Origin: Nocardia acididurans
GTDB taxonomy: Bacteria > Actinomycetota > Actinomycetes > Mycobacteriales > Mycobacteriaceae
DNA length: 64,000 bases
Assembly (NCBI RefSeq): GCF_016741815.1
Contig: NZ_JAERRJ010000007.1
Span: 62,001-126,000, forward strand
Direction: 5' to 3'
Shown: piece after piece, positions 1 through 8,866 of the stretch
Layout of the letters: every line of letters begins with the position of its first letter
How positions within the stretch are numbered: position 1 is the first letter of the stretch
The notes under the pieces: generated by a model
Seen by the model: the letters and a program-made list of their open reading frames with translations, nothing else
Database searches by the model: none
Told to the model about the DNA's origin: nothing
Position numbers and translations under genes: made by a program

Positions 1-2118
1 CAGGGTGTAGAACGCCGACGGCGTCTGGTTCAGGATGGTCACGCCCTCGTCGACGACCAGCTGCCACAGGTCCGCCGGGGAGTACGCCACCTCGCGCGGC
101 ACCACGACCACCCGTCCGCCGTGCAGCAGCGCACCCCAGATCTCCCAGACCGAGAAGTCGAACGCCTGCGAATGACACCACGCCCAGACATCGTCGCGAC
201 CGAATTCGCACCAGGGCCGGGTGGCCGCGAACAGGGCGACCGCATTCGCGTGAGTGACGGTGACGCCCTTGGGATTTCCTGTGGTACCCGAGGTGTAGAT
301 GACGTACGCGAGGTTGTCCGGACGCGGGCGCACCGGTGCGAAATGCGCGCTGCCACGGCCGATGGCGTCGATGTGCAGTCGTGGCACCGCGACGGTGGCA
401 CCCAGGTCAGCGGTGGAGTCGTCGACGAGCACCAGTTCGGGCGCGGCGTCGGCGAGAATGTAGGCGATCCGGTCCGACGGCGAGGCCGGGTCCAACGGCA
501 GATACGCCGCACCCGTCCGCAGAATCGCGAGCATGGCCGTGAGCAACGGGATGCCCTTCGGAAGGGCCACCGCGACAATGCTTTCCGGACCGGCACCGTG
601 CGCCGCGAGCACGCTCGCCCACTCCGTCGCCCGCGCCTGGAACTCCCGGTAGGTGATGCGCTCCGCACCGGCGACGACGGCGACGGCATCCGGGGTCGCC
701 GCCGCCTGCCGTGCGAAGGCGTCGACGAGGGTCACGCCGGAATCGGTCGCCGACGCGGAATCGTTCCACTCCCGCACCACACGCTCGCGTTCCCCGGGCT
801 CGAGCAGGGCGATGTCGCGGATCGGGGTGGCGGGGTCGGCGCTCACCGCGTGTAGGAACGATTCCATGAAGCGCAGGAATCGATGATGGTGGCGCGCAAG
901 CTCTTCCGCCGAGTACAGATTGTGGTTGGCGACGAAGTCCACCCGCGTCGCCCCCGAATCCGTACCCGGGTAGACGCTCACCGACAGATCCGAGACCAGG
1001 CCCGGAGTCAGCACCTCCCACTGTCCGGTGAGGGGGCCCAGCATGATTCGCGTATCGAACATCATCATGTCCACGTACGGCCCGAACACCTGCGTCTGCG
1101 GGGTCAGCCGGCCCATATCGCGGAACATGTCCTCCTGCCGGTACCGCTGCCGGCGCAACACTTCGATCAGCTGCCGATGCGTGGCCTGGATCAGCGCACC
1201 GGCGGTGACCTCCGGCCCCGCCGTCACGCGGAACGGCACGGTATTGGCCAGCATGCCGCCCGAACGCATGGCCGCGGTGGTGACGCGGGCGGTCACCGGC
1301 AGGCTGAGCACGACATCCTCGTGATCGGTCATGCGGCCCAGGAACAGGCCGAACACGGCCAGGATGAGCGCGGCCTGATTCGCCGACGTGGCCTTGACCG
1401 CGGCGTCGAGCAGCGCACCGGCCGCCGCGGGGAGGTCGCCGCTCACCGAGATCGGGTGCGCGTCGGCCTGACCCGTCTTTCCGGCCAGGCTGACCGGGGC
1501 GGGCAGATCGGCCAGCCGAGCCTGCCAGAACTCCCGGTCGGTCGCGAAACGCTCGGAGGCACGGTACTTTTCGTCCTCCGCCACCAGATCCGCCAGCTCC
1601 CGGACGCGGACGGCGGCCGGTTCGCGGCCCTCGACCGCGGCGGTGTACAGCTCACCCACCCGGCGCAGCAGCGCCATGGCGGCCAGGGCGTCCATGACGA
1701 TGTGATGGCCGCGCACGTACCAGAACCAGCGCTCATCGGCCACTCGCAGCAGCGCGGTGGTGATCAGCCGATCCCGCTGCAGATCGACCGGGCGGCCGTA
1801 CTCCTCGCCCATCCACTCCCGGGCCGCGGCCACCGGATCCGCGGCGGCGCGCAGATCCAGTCGCTCGACCGTCCGGTCCAGCGGCCGGTCCACGGCCTGC
1901 AGCACCGTGCCCTCGGATTCGAGTACGCGCAGGCGTCCCGCCCCGAATTCGTCGGCCGCCCGCCAGAACGATTCCGCCAGCAACTCGGCATCGAGGTCAC
2001 CGCGCAGGTCTATACACAGGGCGTTGGTTATCGGCGTGGCACCGATCAACTGCTGTGCGAACCAGATTCCCTGCTGTGCGGCCGAGAGCGGAAAGGGAAG
2101 CGAACGGTGCCCGGTCAA
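1..2118 (-). CDS. Non-ribosomal peptide synthetase, condensation + adenylation domains (3' end outside window)
   Basis: Open frame with no stop across 706 codons, running off the window edge. It starts at a TTG placed five bases after an AGGAG box, just after the stop of the monooxygenase gene. Residues 1 to about 430 are a condensation domain, with an SAAQQGIWFAQQ core and an HHIVMDA catalytic motif (second His active; final Gly is Ala). An adenylation domain follows: IYTSGTTGNPKGV near residue 606 and FDFSVWEIW near residue 653. Counting along the standard code positions gives Asp235, Phe236, Trp239 and Asn278 (in LNQTPSAF), the first four letters of the threonine code DFWNIGMVHK; the other code residues and any carrier domain are off the edge. 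With the upstream FAAL and ACP, the condensation domain is inferred to N-acylate the first amino acid with a fatty acid. Domain identity is firm; Thr specificity is inference. Confidence 0.93.
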   Translation of the reverse strand, partial: MTGHRSLPFPLSAAQQGIWFAQQLIGATPITNALCIDLRGDLDAELLAESFWRAADEFGAGRLRVLESEGTVLQAVDRPLDRTVERLDLRAAADPVAAAREWMGEEYGRPVDLQRDRLITTALLRVADERWFWYVRGHHIVMDALAAMALLRRVGELYTAAVEGREPAAVRVRELADLVAEDEKYRASERFATDREFWQARLADLPAPVSLAGKTGQADAHPISVSGDLPAAAGALLDAAVKATSANQAALILAVFGLFLGRMTDHEDVVLSLPVTARVTTAAMRSGGMLANTVPFRVTAGPEVTAGALIQATHRQLIEVLRRQRYRQEDMFRDMGRLTPQTQVFGPYVDMMMFDTRIMLGPLTGQWEVLTPGLVSDLSVSVYPGTDSGATRVDFVANHNLYSAEELARHHHRFLRFMESFLHAVSADPATPIRDIALLEPGERERVVREWNDSASATDSGVTLVDAFARQAAATPDAVAVVAGAERITYREFQARATEWASVLAAHGAGPESIVAVALPKGIPLLTAMLAILRTGAAYLPLDPASPSDRIAYILADAAPELVLVDDSTADLGATVAVPRLHIDAIGRGSAHFAPVRPRPDNLAYVIYTSGTTGNPKGVTVTHANAVALFAATRPWCEFGRDDVWAWCHSQAFDFSVWEIWGALLHGGRVVVVPREVAYSPADLWQLVVDEGVTILNQTPSAFYTL

Positions 2119-2141
2119 TGATGCTCCTGCGTCGGGGAGAA

Positions 2142-3491
2142 CTACTGGGAGAGGTGGACGGTGCGCGCCTTGGCGCTGAGTTCGGCCAGTGCGCCGAGCC
2201 CGGTCAGCACCTCGGCGTCGGGGATGCCGAAGTCGATCAGGCAGGCGATCTCGTCGACGCCGATCTCGCGCAGCCGGGTGATCATCGGCAGCGTGGAATC
2301 CGGCGTGCCGAACAGGCCGTTGTTGCGGTAGTAGCGCTCGAATGCGAAGTCCAGCACCTTGGCTCGCGATTTCTCGTCCAGATTCTCGAGCGCCTCGGAG
2401 CCGCGCCGCCACAGGTCGACCGAATCCTCGAGGTAGCGCTTGAACGGCGCTTCGACGGTTGCGCGCACGGCCGCGTCGGTGTCGCCGACGAAGGTGTGCA
2501 GCATGACCGTGACGGTGCCGTCCGCACTGCCGTGGCCGTGCTCGGCGCGCGCCCTGCGATAGGCGCTCAGTTTCTCGGCCAGCTCGTCCACTTCCTGGAA
2601 CAGCAGGGCGGTCAGGATATTGACCCCCAGCGCCCCGGCCATCTCGAACCGTTCGATGCCGCCGCTGCACGTCAGCCACACCGGCAGCGCGGGCTGGATC
2701 GGCGCCGGGAAGATCCGCACCGAGCGCTGCTCGCCCGCACCGTTGGGCAGGGAGATCGGCTCACCGCGCCAGAGTCTCGCCACGGTCTCCATACCCGAGC
2801 GGGTGACCTCGACGCGATCGGCGTAGTTGTGGTCGGCCAGCACGAAATCGTCTGCGTTCCAACCGGTTGCGAAGGCGATATCGACCCGCCCGTTCGAGAG
2901 GTTGTCGACCACCGACCAGTCCTCGGCGACCCGGACCGGATTGTGCAGCGGCAGCACCACACTGCCCGCGCGGATGCGCACTCGCTCGGTGGTCGCGGCC
3001 AGCGCCGCACCCAGCACGGCCGGATTCGGGTAGAGGCCGCCGAAGGAGTGGAAGTGCCGCTCCGGCAACCACATCGCGTGGAAGCCGTGCCGATCCGCGA
3101 AGCGGGCGCTCTCCAGCAGCAGGTGGTATCGGCTGTCGGCCCGGCGCTGCGCATCGCTGGAGAAGAACAGCAGGCTGAAGGCCAGCTCGCGGGACGGCAG
3201 TGCGGCCGGGGGCGGCGGGGAATCGACCATCGGCACGGATATGTCTGTGCCGCCGCGCATTCCGACCAGTTCCGCGACCTCGGCCAGGCTCAGCCCGTCG
3301 AAGATCTGTTCGGCGGTGATCTCCGTGTCGTAGCGCTCCTCCAGGATGGTCATCAATTCCGCCGCCTGGACCGAATTCAATCCCAGCGAGGTGAGCGGCG
3401 CGTGCGGATCCACCGCGTCACGCTCGAGCCGATCGGAAACCCAGCCGCTGAAATATTCCAGCACGGTGACATCGCCTACGAACCTGGTCAT
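2142..3491 (-). CDS. Acyl carrier protein fused to luciferase-like FMN monooxygenase (MupA/Atu3671 type)
   Basis: 449 aa. Residues 1-80 form a carrier domain with the phosphopantetheine attachment motif LGLNSVQAAEL (Ser40). A short linker leads to a luciferase-like monooxygenase domain (about 100-449) with segments such as MWLPERHFHSFGGLYPNP and GWNADDFVLA, typical of the flavin-dependent monooxygenases embedded in NRPS/PKS lines. The start overlaps the FAAL stop (ATGA), and the NRPS start follows 23 bases after its stop, so the three genes are probably translated as a unit. Inferred role: the carrier domain accepts the acyl chain activated by the FAAL, and the flavin domain oxidises that chain or a later intermediate. 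The exact oxidation cannot be read from sequence. Confidence 0.92.
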   Translation of the reverse strand: MTRFVGDVTVLEYFSGWVSDRLERDAVDPHAPLTSLGLNSVQAAELMTILEERYDTEITAEQIFDGLSLAEVAELVGMRGGTDISVPMVDSPPPPAALPSRELAFSLLFFSSDAQRRADSRYHLLLESARFADRHGFHAMWLPERHFHSFGGLYPNPAVLGAALAATTERVRIRAGSVVLPLHNPVRVAEDWSVVDNLSNGRVDIAFATGWNADDFVLADHNYADRVEVTRSGMETVARLWRGEPISLPNGAGEQRSVRIFPAPIQPALPVWLTCSGGIERFEMAGALGVNILTALLFQEVDELAEKLSAYRRARAEHGHGSADGTVTVMLHTFVGDTDAAVRATVEAPFKRYLEDSVDLWRRGSEALENLDEKSRAKVLDFAFERYYRNNGLFGTPDSTLPMITRLREIGVDEIACLIDFGIPDAEVLTGLGALAELSAKARTVHLSQ

Positions 3492-5188
3492 TTCGCGCTC
3501 TCCTGTAATAACGCCGGGGACGAGTACTCCGCGCGCAAACGCTGACGCTGGATTTTGCCGCTGGTGGTCTTGGGGACTTCACCCTTGCCCACGAAGATGA
3601 TCCGATGCACGCTGATGGCGTGGGCGCGGCTGACCACGTCGCGAATCGAGCCTTCGAGCGCCGCGGCGGTGTCCTGTGCCGGTGGCTCGTTGAGCTCTTG
3701 CACGACCATTACGCGGTCTTCGTTGTCGATCTGCGCAGCGAATACCGCGCAACCTCCGGGTCGAAACGTAGGATGATTCGACAGAATTGTGCGCTCGACG
3801 TCCTGCGGGAAGATATTGCGACCGTGCACGATCATCAATTCCTTGATGCGTCCGGAAATGTAGAGCTCGCCCTCCGCAACGAAACCCAGATCGCCGGTGC
3901 GCAGGTAGTGCGCGCCGTCGCCGTCGGTGATCGTCGCCTCGAACGCGCGTTCGTTCGCGGCGGGTTGGCGCCAATATCCGGCGGTCACGCTCGGGCCGCG
4001 CAGCCAGATCTCGCCGACCCGATTCCCGGCGCAGCGCTGTCGCGTCCGCGGGTCCACGATGGCCAGCTCGCAATCGCGCACCGGCCCCATGCTCACCAGC
4101 TCACGACCCTCGGTGTCCACGACGGCGACGCCCTGTTCCAGCTCGGCGGTGCGGAAGTGGCGCGACCGCGCGCCCGCACCGGCCGGTCCGCCGTTCACGA
4201 ACAGTGTGGACTCGGCCAGGCCGTACATGGGGGTGAGGCTGCTCGCGCGAAAACCGTTCTCCGCGAACATCTCCGCGAACCGGCGCAGGATGACCGGATC
4301 CACCGGTTCCGCGCCGACGAAGGCCAGCTCCCACCCGCTCAGATCCAGCCCCGCCGCGGCGGCCGGAGACACTCGCTTCAGGCACAGGCCGTAGGCCAGG
4401 TTCGGGCCACCCGCCACGACGTGCGGAGTCCCGGAGATGGCGCGCAGCCAGATGAGCGGGTCGCGCAGGAAGGTCATCGGCGACAGCAGGGTGGCGCGAC
4501 CACCCAGGAACGCGGGCAGCAGGACGCCCTGGATGAGTCCCATGTCGTGAAAGGGCGGCAGCCAGGAGACGATCGAAGTCCGCTGTCCCATAGCGTATTT
4601 CGAGGCGATCCGGCCGAGATTGTCGATCAGGTTCCGGTGCAGCACGGTGACGCCCTTGGGCATGCCCGTGGACCCGGAGGTGTACTGCAGGAAGGCGATG
4701 TCGTCCGGGCCGGGCGGCGGCCCGGCGAGCGGGTCCGCACCCGAAAGCGCGGCGGCCGAACCACTGTCGATGATCCGGATATCCGGTCCCAGCGACGCCT
4801 GGTCGAGCGGCACGATCGCCAGCGGCGCGATGGCCGCCACCGCGCCACTGTCGGCGATGATCGCGCGCAGGGTCTCCACCTGCTGCGCGGACATCGGCAG
4901 ATGCGCCGCCACCGCGACCCGGCCGCTCACCATGCACGCGAAGAAGGCGTAGACGAAGTCCGGGCCCGGCGGGCACAGCAGCACGACCCGGTCCCCGGGC
5001 GCGGTCGCCGCCCGGACCTGGGCGGCCAGACCGCCCACCCGCTCCCATAGCTGCCCGTAATCGACGTCCTCGTCGTCCTGCCGATAGTGCGAGAATCGGT
5101 AGGCCCGCTCGCGCGGGGTTTGCGTCACCCGCCTCGACAGGGCTTCCACCAGGGTGGGCGGGTACTGCGCTGAACACTCGAGATCCAT
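3488..5188 (-). CDS. Fatty acyl-AMP ligase (FAAL), long-chain fatty acid activation
   Basis: 566 aa from the ATG at 5188, which has a GGAGG box five bases upstream; a longer in-frame reading to 5581 lacks the family's N-terminus and is rejected. Adenylate-forming motifs are FLQYTSGSTGMPKGV (about 165), MYGLAESTLF, YLRTGDLGF, GRNIFPQDVE and the C-terminal Lys motif TTSGKIQRQ. The MYGLAEST and RNIFPQD versions are characteristic of FAALs, which transfer acyl-AMP to a carrier protein, unlike acyl-CoA ligases. It is the first gene of the FAAL / ACP-monooxygenase / NRPS set and overlaps the next gene by four bases, so its acyl acceptor is probably that ACP. Confidence 0.93.
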   Translation of the reverse strand: MDLECSAQYPPTLVEALSRRVTQTPRERAYRFSHYRQDDEDVDYGQLWERVGGLAAQVRAATAPGDRVVLLCPPGPDFVYAFFACMVSGRVAVAAHLPMSAQQVETLRAIIADSGAVAAIAPLAIVPLDQASLGPDIRIIDSGSAAALSGADPLAGPPPGPDDIAFLQYTSGSTGMPKGVTVLHRNLIDNLGRIASKYAMGQRTSIVSWLPPFHDMGLIQGVLLPAFLGGRATLLSPMTFLRDPLIWLRAISGTPHVVAGGPNLAYGLCLKRVSPAAAAGLDLSGWELAFVGAEPVDPVILRRFAEMFAENGFRASSLTPMYGLAESTLFVNGGPAGAGARSRHFRTAELEQGVAVVDTEGRELVSMGPVRDCELAIVDPRTRQRCAGNRVGEIWLRGPSVTAGYWRQPAANERAFEATITDGDGAHYLRTGDLGFVAEGELYISGRIKELMIVHGRNIFPQDVERTILSNHPTFRPGGCAVFAAQIDNEDRVMVVQELNEPPAQDTAAALEGSIRDVVSRAHAISVHRIIFVGKGEVPKTTSGKIQRQRLRAEYSSPALLQESAK

Positions 5189-5647
5189 CGACACCTCCGC
5201 ATCGGAAACAACAGGGCGTAGCTGCTGCCCTACCTGAGAGTCATTCGGCGGCGCGCCGCGGACGCCGGGCGTCCGGATGAGAAGTGAAACGGTGGCGGCC
5301 GATGCCGGAATCGGACGGCTACATACGAGCCGGGGACCGTCTGCTGGGTGGCGATAGCACTGCCGGGACGACCCGCCCCCAAGGGTCCCGCGAGTTCCTT
5401 CGCAGTGCATGCATGCGCCTGGCTCCTCCCGGATCCTCCGACGAAGTAAGCAGCTGAAAGAACAGTCCAATACGCATCCTCGCAGAGTCCGCCGGAGGAC
5501 ACAGCAAAAATCGGGCAAACGTCCCGCGTGTCGGGTACCGACCGGGCGTTTCGCGCGTGTCCTCCCCCGGCACGCCGCCACGCGATGGCATCATCAGCGC
5601 CGGGTCGCTCCGCACGTCCGACTTCTCCTCGGGAGGGTGAGGCACAG
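5189..5647. promoter_or_regulatory. Divergent intergenic region between FAAL operon and DoxX-like gene
   Basis: About 460 bases with no convincing gene. It must carry the promoter of the leftward lipopeptide operon and that of the rightward membrane-protein gene. GGAGG boxes precede both start codons (near 5193-5197 on the minus strand and 5631-5636 on the plus strand). A short dyad TCGG/CCGA around GTA lies near 5530. No clear -10/-35 pair, riboswitch or terminator was recognised. Confidence 0.5.
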
Positions 5648-7036
5648 ATGTCGAGCACTGCCACAGAGGTTCTCGATCACGAGGACGACAGCACCCCCGC
5701 CGACCACCGCCGACGACCCTGGAAACCCTGGACGCGCATCGCATTCCGCTTCTGTTTCGCCTACTTCGGGCTGCTCTGCATGCTTTTCGCGCAGCTTGTC
5801 CTGGTCTTCACCGGACCGCTGTTCGTGCTGCTGGCGGCCGATACCCTCGGCGGGCAGCTGGATTCGATCGACGACGTCGTCCGGACCGTGAGCACCACCG
5901 TGTTCCGCACCGAGGTGGCCCCGCTGCGCAAGTCCTACAGCGGCGATCAGGCGGCGATCTGGGTACTCGTGTTCTGCGTACTCGTCACCGCCGTGGCGAT
6001 CACCGCCGTCTGGTCGATCCTGGATCGGCGGCGACCACGCTACGACCGGCTGTACCGATGGTTCCTCACCGCCGTCCGGCTCTGCCTCGGCGGGCAGATG
6101 CTGTTCTACGGCATGGCCAAGGTGATCCCGCTGCAGATGCCGCGACCCACGCTGGTCACGCTGCTGACGCCGTACGGGGATTTCGGGCCGACCGCGGTGC
6201 TGTGGAATCAGGTCGGGTCCGTCCCGGTGTACGAAATGCTGCTGGGCGCAGCCGAAGTGGTCGCCGGGCTGCTGCTGTTCATCCCCCGCACCGCCACCGC
6301 CGGAGCGCTGCTGAGCCTGGTCAGCCTGCTCCAGGTCTTCGTGCTGAACATGACCTTCGACGTCCCGGTCAAACTGCTGTCGTTCCATCTGGTGCTGATG
6401 TGCCTGGTCGTGCTGGCGCCCCAGGCCCGGCGGCTCGCGAACATCCTTGTGCTGGAACGACCTTCCGCACCCGCCACCCAGCCGCCGTTGTTCCGCGGCC
6501 GCCGGGCGAACCGCATCGCCGCCACGATCAGCGCCGCACTGGGTCTCTGGGTGCTGGCGGGCGGCGCGCTGATGGCCGCGCAGGGCTACCGCCAGGAAGG
6601 CGGCGGCGTCCCGGAGCCGCCGCTCTACGGCATCTGGACCGTCCGGGAGTTCACCCTGGACGGCCAGCCGCTACCACCGCTGACGACGGACGAAACCCGT
6701 TGGCAGCGACTGGTATTCGACACTCGAACCACGGCCTTCCAGAAGATGGACGGCAGCTTCGTGCCCGCCGACGCAATCGTCGACCCGGCGACGAGCACCC
6801 TCACCCTGACCGGCCCGCCCCACTCCGACTCGGCCCCGCCGAGCCGCCTACCGGCCTACACCTACACATTCACCTTCGAACAACCCGAACCCGACCGGCT
6901 CACCCTGCGCGGCCAGGTCGACGGCCGCCCGGCCACCATCTCCCTGCAGCACCTGGACCCCACCACATTTCCCTTGCGCAGCAGGGGATTCCACTGGATC
7001 CAGGAGTATCCCTACACCGGCACACTGACCCGCTGA
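5648..7036 (+). CDS. DoxX-like polytopic membrane protein with C-terminal extracytoplasmic domain
   Basis: 462 aa from the ATG at 5648 (GGAGG near 5632); the in-frame extension to 5528 is arginine-rich and unlikely. There are about six hydrophobic segments: two N-terminal (around 35-65 and 105-130), a DoxX-like core with GGQMLFYGMAKVIPLQM followed by paired helices (about 160-265), and one more near 300-320. The C-terminal ~130 residues are soluble and beta-rich. The core resembles DoxX/MauE-type membrane proteins, but no Cys-based redox motif was seen in the helices. It is divergent from the lipopeptide genes and there is no evidence it works with them. Specific function unknown. Confidence 0.8.
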   Translation: MSSTATEVLDHEDDSTPADHRRRPWKPWTRIAFRFCFAYFGLLCMLFAQLVLVFTGPLFVLLAADTLGGQLDSIDDVVRTVSTTVFRTEVAPLRKSYSGDQAAIWVLVFCVLVTAVAITAVWSILDRRRPRYDRLYRWFLTAVRLCLGGQMLFYGMAKVIPLQMPRPTLVTLLTPYGDFGPTAVLWNQVGSVPVYEMLLGAAEVVAGLLLFIPRTATAGALLSLVSLLQVFVLNMTFDVPVKLLSFHLVLMCLVVLAPQARRLANILVLERPSAPATQPPLFRGRRANRIAATISAALGLWVLAGGALMAAQGYRQEGGGVPEPPLYGIWTVREFTLDGQPLPPLTTDETRWQRLVFDTRTTAFQKMDGSFVPADAIVDPATSTLTLTGPPHSDSAPPSRLPAYTYTFTFEQPEPDRLTLRGQVDGRPATISLQHLDPTTFPLRSRGFHWIQEYPYTGTLTR

Positions 7037-7055
7037 CCAGCCCTGCCCACGCGGC

Positions 7056-7083
7056 GGGCCGGCGCCCCGATCGGCGCCGGCCC
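7056..7083. terminator. GC-rich hairpin between convergent genes
   Basis: An 11-bp perfect stem GGGCCGGCGCC / GGCGCCGGCCC with a six-base loop sits between the stops of the convergent DoxX-like and CsbD-like genes. There is no strong T-run, so it would act as an actinobacterial bidirectional hairpin terminator. Confidence 0.7.
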
Positions 7084-7098
7084 CGCGATCCGGAACTA

Positions 7099-7341
7099 TC
7101 AGCTCTGCTGCGCGCGCTGACGCGCCTCCTGAGCCTGGGCCGCGGCACGATCCTTCTCCGCCTCCGCCTCATGCTTGGCGGCATCGCGCTGCGACTGGGC
7201 CTTGTCCTGCTGGGCGCGGCCCTCCTCGCGCAGATCGTCGCTGCCGAGAATGGCGCCCGCGGCTTCCTTGGCCTTGCCCTTCACGCCCTCGGCCACACCT
7301 TCCAGGCCTTCCCGGACTCCATTCTTGTCGTGCTCGGACAT
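7099..7341 (-). CDS. CsbD-like / microaggregate-binding stress protein
   Basis: 80 aa, highly charged and predicted helical, with GLEGVAEGVKGKAKEAAG at the N-terminus followed by Lys/Glu/Ala/Gln-rich heptads (KDRAAAQAQEARQRAQ). This matches the CsbD-like family, linked to general stress in Gram-positives. The ATG at 7341 has GGAGG eight bases upstream; the TTG six codons earlier does not, so the shorter form is preferred. It lies just after the AmaP-like gene on the same strand and may be the last member of the envelope-stress gene group. Molecular function of the family is not established. Confidence 0.82.
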   Translation of the reverse strand: MSEHDKNGVREGLEGVAEGVKGKAKEAAGAILGSDDLREEGRAQQDKAQSQRDAAKHEAEAEKDRAAAQAQEARQRAQQS

Positions 7342-7414
7342 GCGATGTACCTCCGACAATCGGATTTCATGGACCTCTGAGGCCTACCCGGCAGTCGATG
7401 TCCGAAACGGAGGG

Positions 7415-7984
7415 TCAGCGGACGCGAGCCCGATCGGCGGCGAGCCGCAGCTCCGTACTCACCGGAATCTCCCCGGCCGACAACGCTTCTCGCAGCCGGG
7501 GCACCGCCTCGTCCAGGATGCGTCTGCGCAGGCCGGACAGGTCGGCGGCAGGCAGGGCGGTGACCACCAGATGCAGTTCGGGGCTGCGGGCCGGGCCGGT
7601 GAGCCAGGCCGTGACCGAACTCACGGTATCGAAGGATTCGATATCGGCGGCGATCGCCGCGGCCGCCACCGCCGAGGACAGCGTGGTCGCACCGGTCGAA
7701 TCCGATTCCGCCAGTTGCCATTGCACCGCACGGGGCATGCGGAACCACTGCGCGGCCAGCCAGCGCAGGCACAGGAACGCCACCACGACCGCGGCGGCGA
7801 TCACCGCGTAGAACACCCAGCGCGGCGGCTCCGCCGTCCCCGGGGTGAGGGCCTCGGAACGGTGCAGGCCGCTGATCCAGCCGCGCTGGGCCGCGACCAG
7901 CGCACCGCCCGTGACCAGCAATGTCAGGCCGATCAGGCCGATGAGGACCCGATTGAGCCGCGCCGGGCGGTTGACGGCCGTCAT
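7415..7984 (-). CDS. AmaP-like membrane anchor of Asp23/Gls24 system
   Basis: 189 aa. Two membrane segments (about 12-32 and 58-80) precede a soluble domain ending in an Asp23-like strand pattern (LHLVVTALPAADLSGLRR). The N-terminus NRPARLNRVLIGLIGLTLL fits AmaP, which in Staphylococcus aureus anchors Asp23 to the membrane. The start overlaps the stop of the DUF6286-like gene (ATGA), so it is translationally coupled to the cluster. Inferred role: membrane docking for one or more of the Asp23 proteins encoded upstream. Confidence 0.82.
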   Translation of the reverse strand: MTAVNRPARLNRVLIGLIGLTLLVTGGALVAAQRGWISGLHRSEALTPGTAEPPRWVFYAVIAAAVVVAFLCLRWLAAQWFRMPRAVQWQLAESDSTGATTLSSAVAAAAIAADIESFDTVSSVTAWLTGPARSPELHLVVTALPAADLSGLRRRILDEAVPRLREALSAGEIPVSTELRLAADRARVR

Positions 7985-8322
7985 CGGGAGCCTTCGCTCT
8001 CGGACAGCCGGCGCAGACTGCGCCGATCGATACCGGCGTCACTGCCGTCCATGGGTTCCAGCGGGACCACCACGGCTCTACCGGGTGTCAGCGCGAGCGC
8101 GAGCAGCAGCAGGCCGAGCGCGGCGACGATGATCCCCGCGGTCAGCACCACGGTGTCACCCCAATGGATGTCGTGCAGCCGGGTGGCGACGGTGTCGTAG
8201 GAGACGAATTGCCGTGCACCCGAGAGCCTTTGGACCAGCGACACGATGGTCGCGACCGACAGCGCCAGCAGCGCCGCGGCGAGCGCGGTCGCCGTGCCCA
8301 CCCGCCGCGGCCGCCGGATCAC
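7981..8322 (-). CDS. Small two-TM protein of Asp23 cluster (DUF6286-like)
   Basis: 113 aa with a membrane segment near 10-30 and a second near 58-80 (VVLTAGIIVAALGLLLLALA) that ends in the ALTPGR signature seen in DUF6286 proteins of actinobacterial Asp23 clusters. The central loop of about 25 residues should face the outside. Four-base overlaps on both sides tie it into the operon. No enzymatic motif. Probably a second membrane partner for the Asp23 proteins. Confidence 0.75.
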   Translation of the reverse strand: MIRRPRRVGTATALAAALLALSVATIVSLVQRLSGARQFVSYDTVATRLHDIHWGDTVVLTAGIIVAALGLLLLALALTPGRAVVVPLEPMDGSDAGIDRRSLRRLSESEGSR

Positions 8323-8654
8323 AGCACCCTCCGGCGACCGGATTCCACTGCGGGCGTGACAGATTCGACCACCATGGCGGAGACGGCGATATCCACCCCG
8401 GTGACCCGCAATCCGGCGAGTTCGGCCACCCGCGCCATCAGATGCGCGCGGCAGGATTCGGTGACGGCGGCCACCGGCAGCGGATAGCGCACCGGCAGCC
8501 GGACCCGCAGCGCGGCCGTGTCCGTGGTCACCACCGCCGACACGTCGACCTGCGGCAGCACCCCGTCCACCTCGGTGGCGGCGCGGGCCGCGATCCGGCG
8601 CACGGCCCGCTCGCCGACCGTGGTGGTGCCGGGCAGGTCCAGTGCGACGGTCAT
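8319..8654 (-). CDS. Asp23/Gls24-like envelope stress protein
   Basis: 111 aa with the single-domain alpha-beta pattern of the Asp23/Gls24 family: an opening helix (TVGERAVRRIAARAATEVDGVLP), a strand-rich centre (TAALRVRLPVRYPLPVAAVTESCRAHL) and an ending VTGVDIAVSAM. The phrase VxGVxxxxVDV is typical. Overlaps both neighbours. One of at least four Asp23-type domains in this locus; likely a cytosolic scaffold protein with no catalytic residues. Confidence 0.8.
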   Translation of the reverse strand: MTVALDLPGTTTVGERAVRRIAARAATEVDGVLPQVDVSAVVTTDTAALRVRLPVRYPLPVAAVTESCRAHLMARVAELAGLRVTGVDIAVSAMVVESVTPAVESGRRRVL

Positions 8655-8839
8655 CGCCTGCTCCGTTCCTGGACCGCGCGCACCCAGCCGGCCAGATCGA
8701 TGGAGCCGTCCAGCCAGCGGCCGATCAGCAGGCCCGCGACCGCGAAGACCAGCACGATGGCGAAGGCGCCGAATCCGCCGAAGGCCGCGGCGAATCCGAG
8801 CGCGAGACCCGTGAACAGACCGAGCGTAGTGGCGTTCAT
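8651..8839 (-). CDS. Small DUF2273-like membrane protein
   Basis: 62 aa and almost entirely hydrophobic (GLFTGLALGFAAAFGGFGAF then IVLVFAVAGLLIGRWLDG), with a short charged tail. DUF2273 proteins of this size are encoded between amaP and asp23 in Firmicutes, and the position here is equivalent. The ATG at 8839 has GAGGAGG nine bases upstream; the in-frame GTG three codons earlier abuts that box and is unlikely to be the start. Confidence 0.78.
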   Translation of the reverse strand: MNATTLGLFTGLALGFAAAFGGFGAFAIVLVFAVAGLLIGRWLDGSIDLAGWVRAVQERSRR

Positions 8840-8866
8840 CTGCGACACCCTCCTCGAATGGGCTTG

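Noticed and set aside
5189..5581. Longer FAAL start at 5581
   Set aside because: The extension is Cys/Arg-rich, lacks FAAL N-terminal features, and the ATG at 5188 has a perfect ribosome-binding site.
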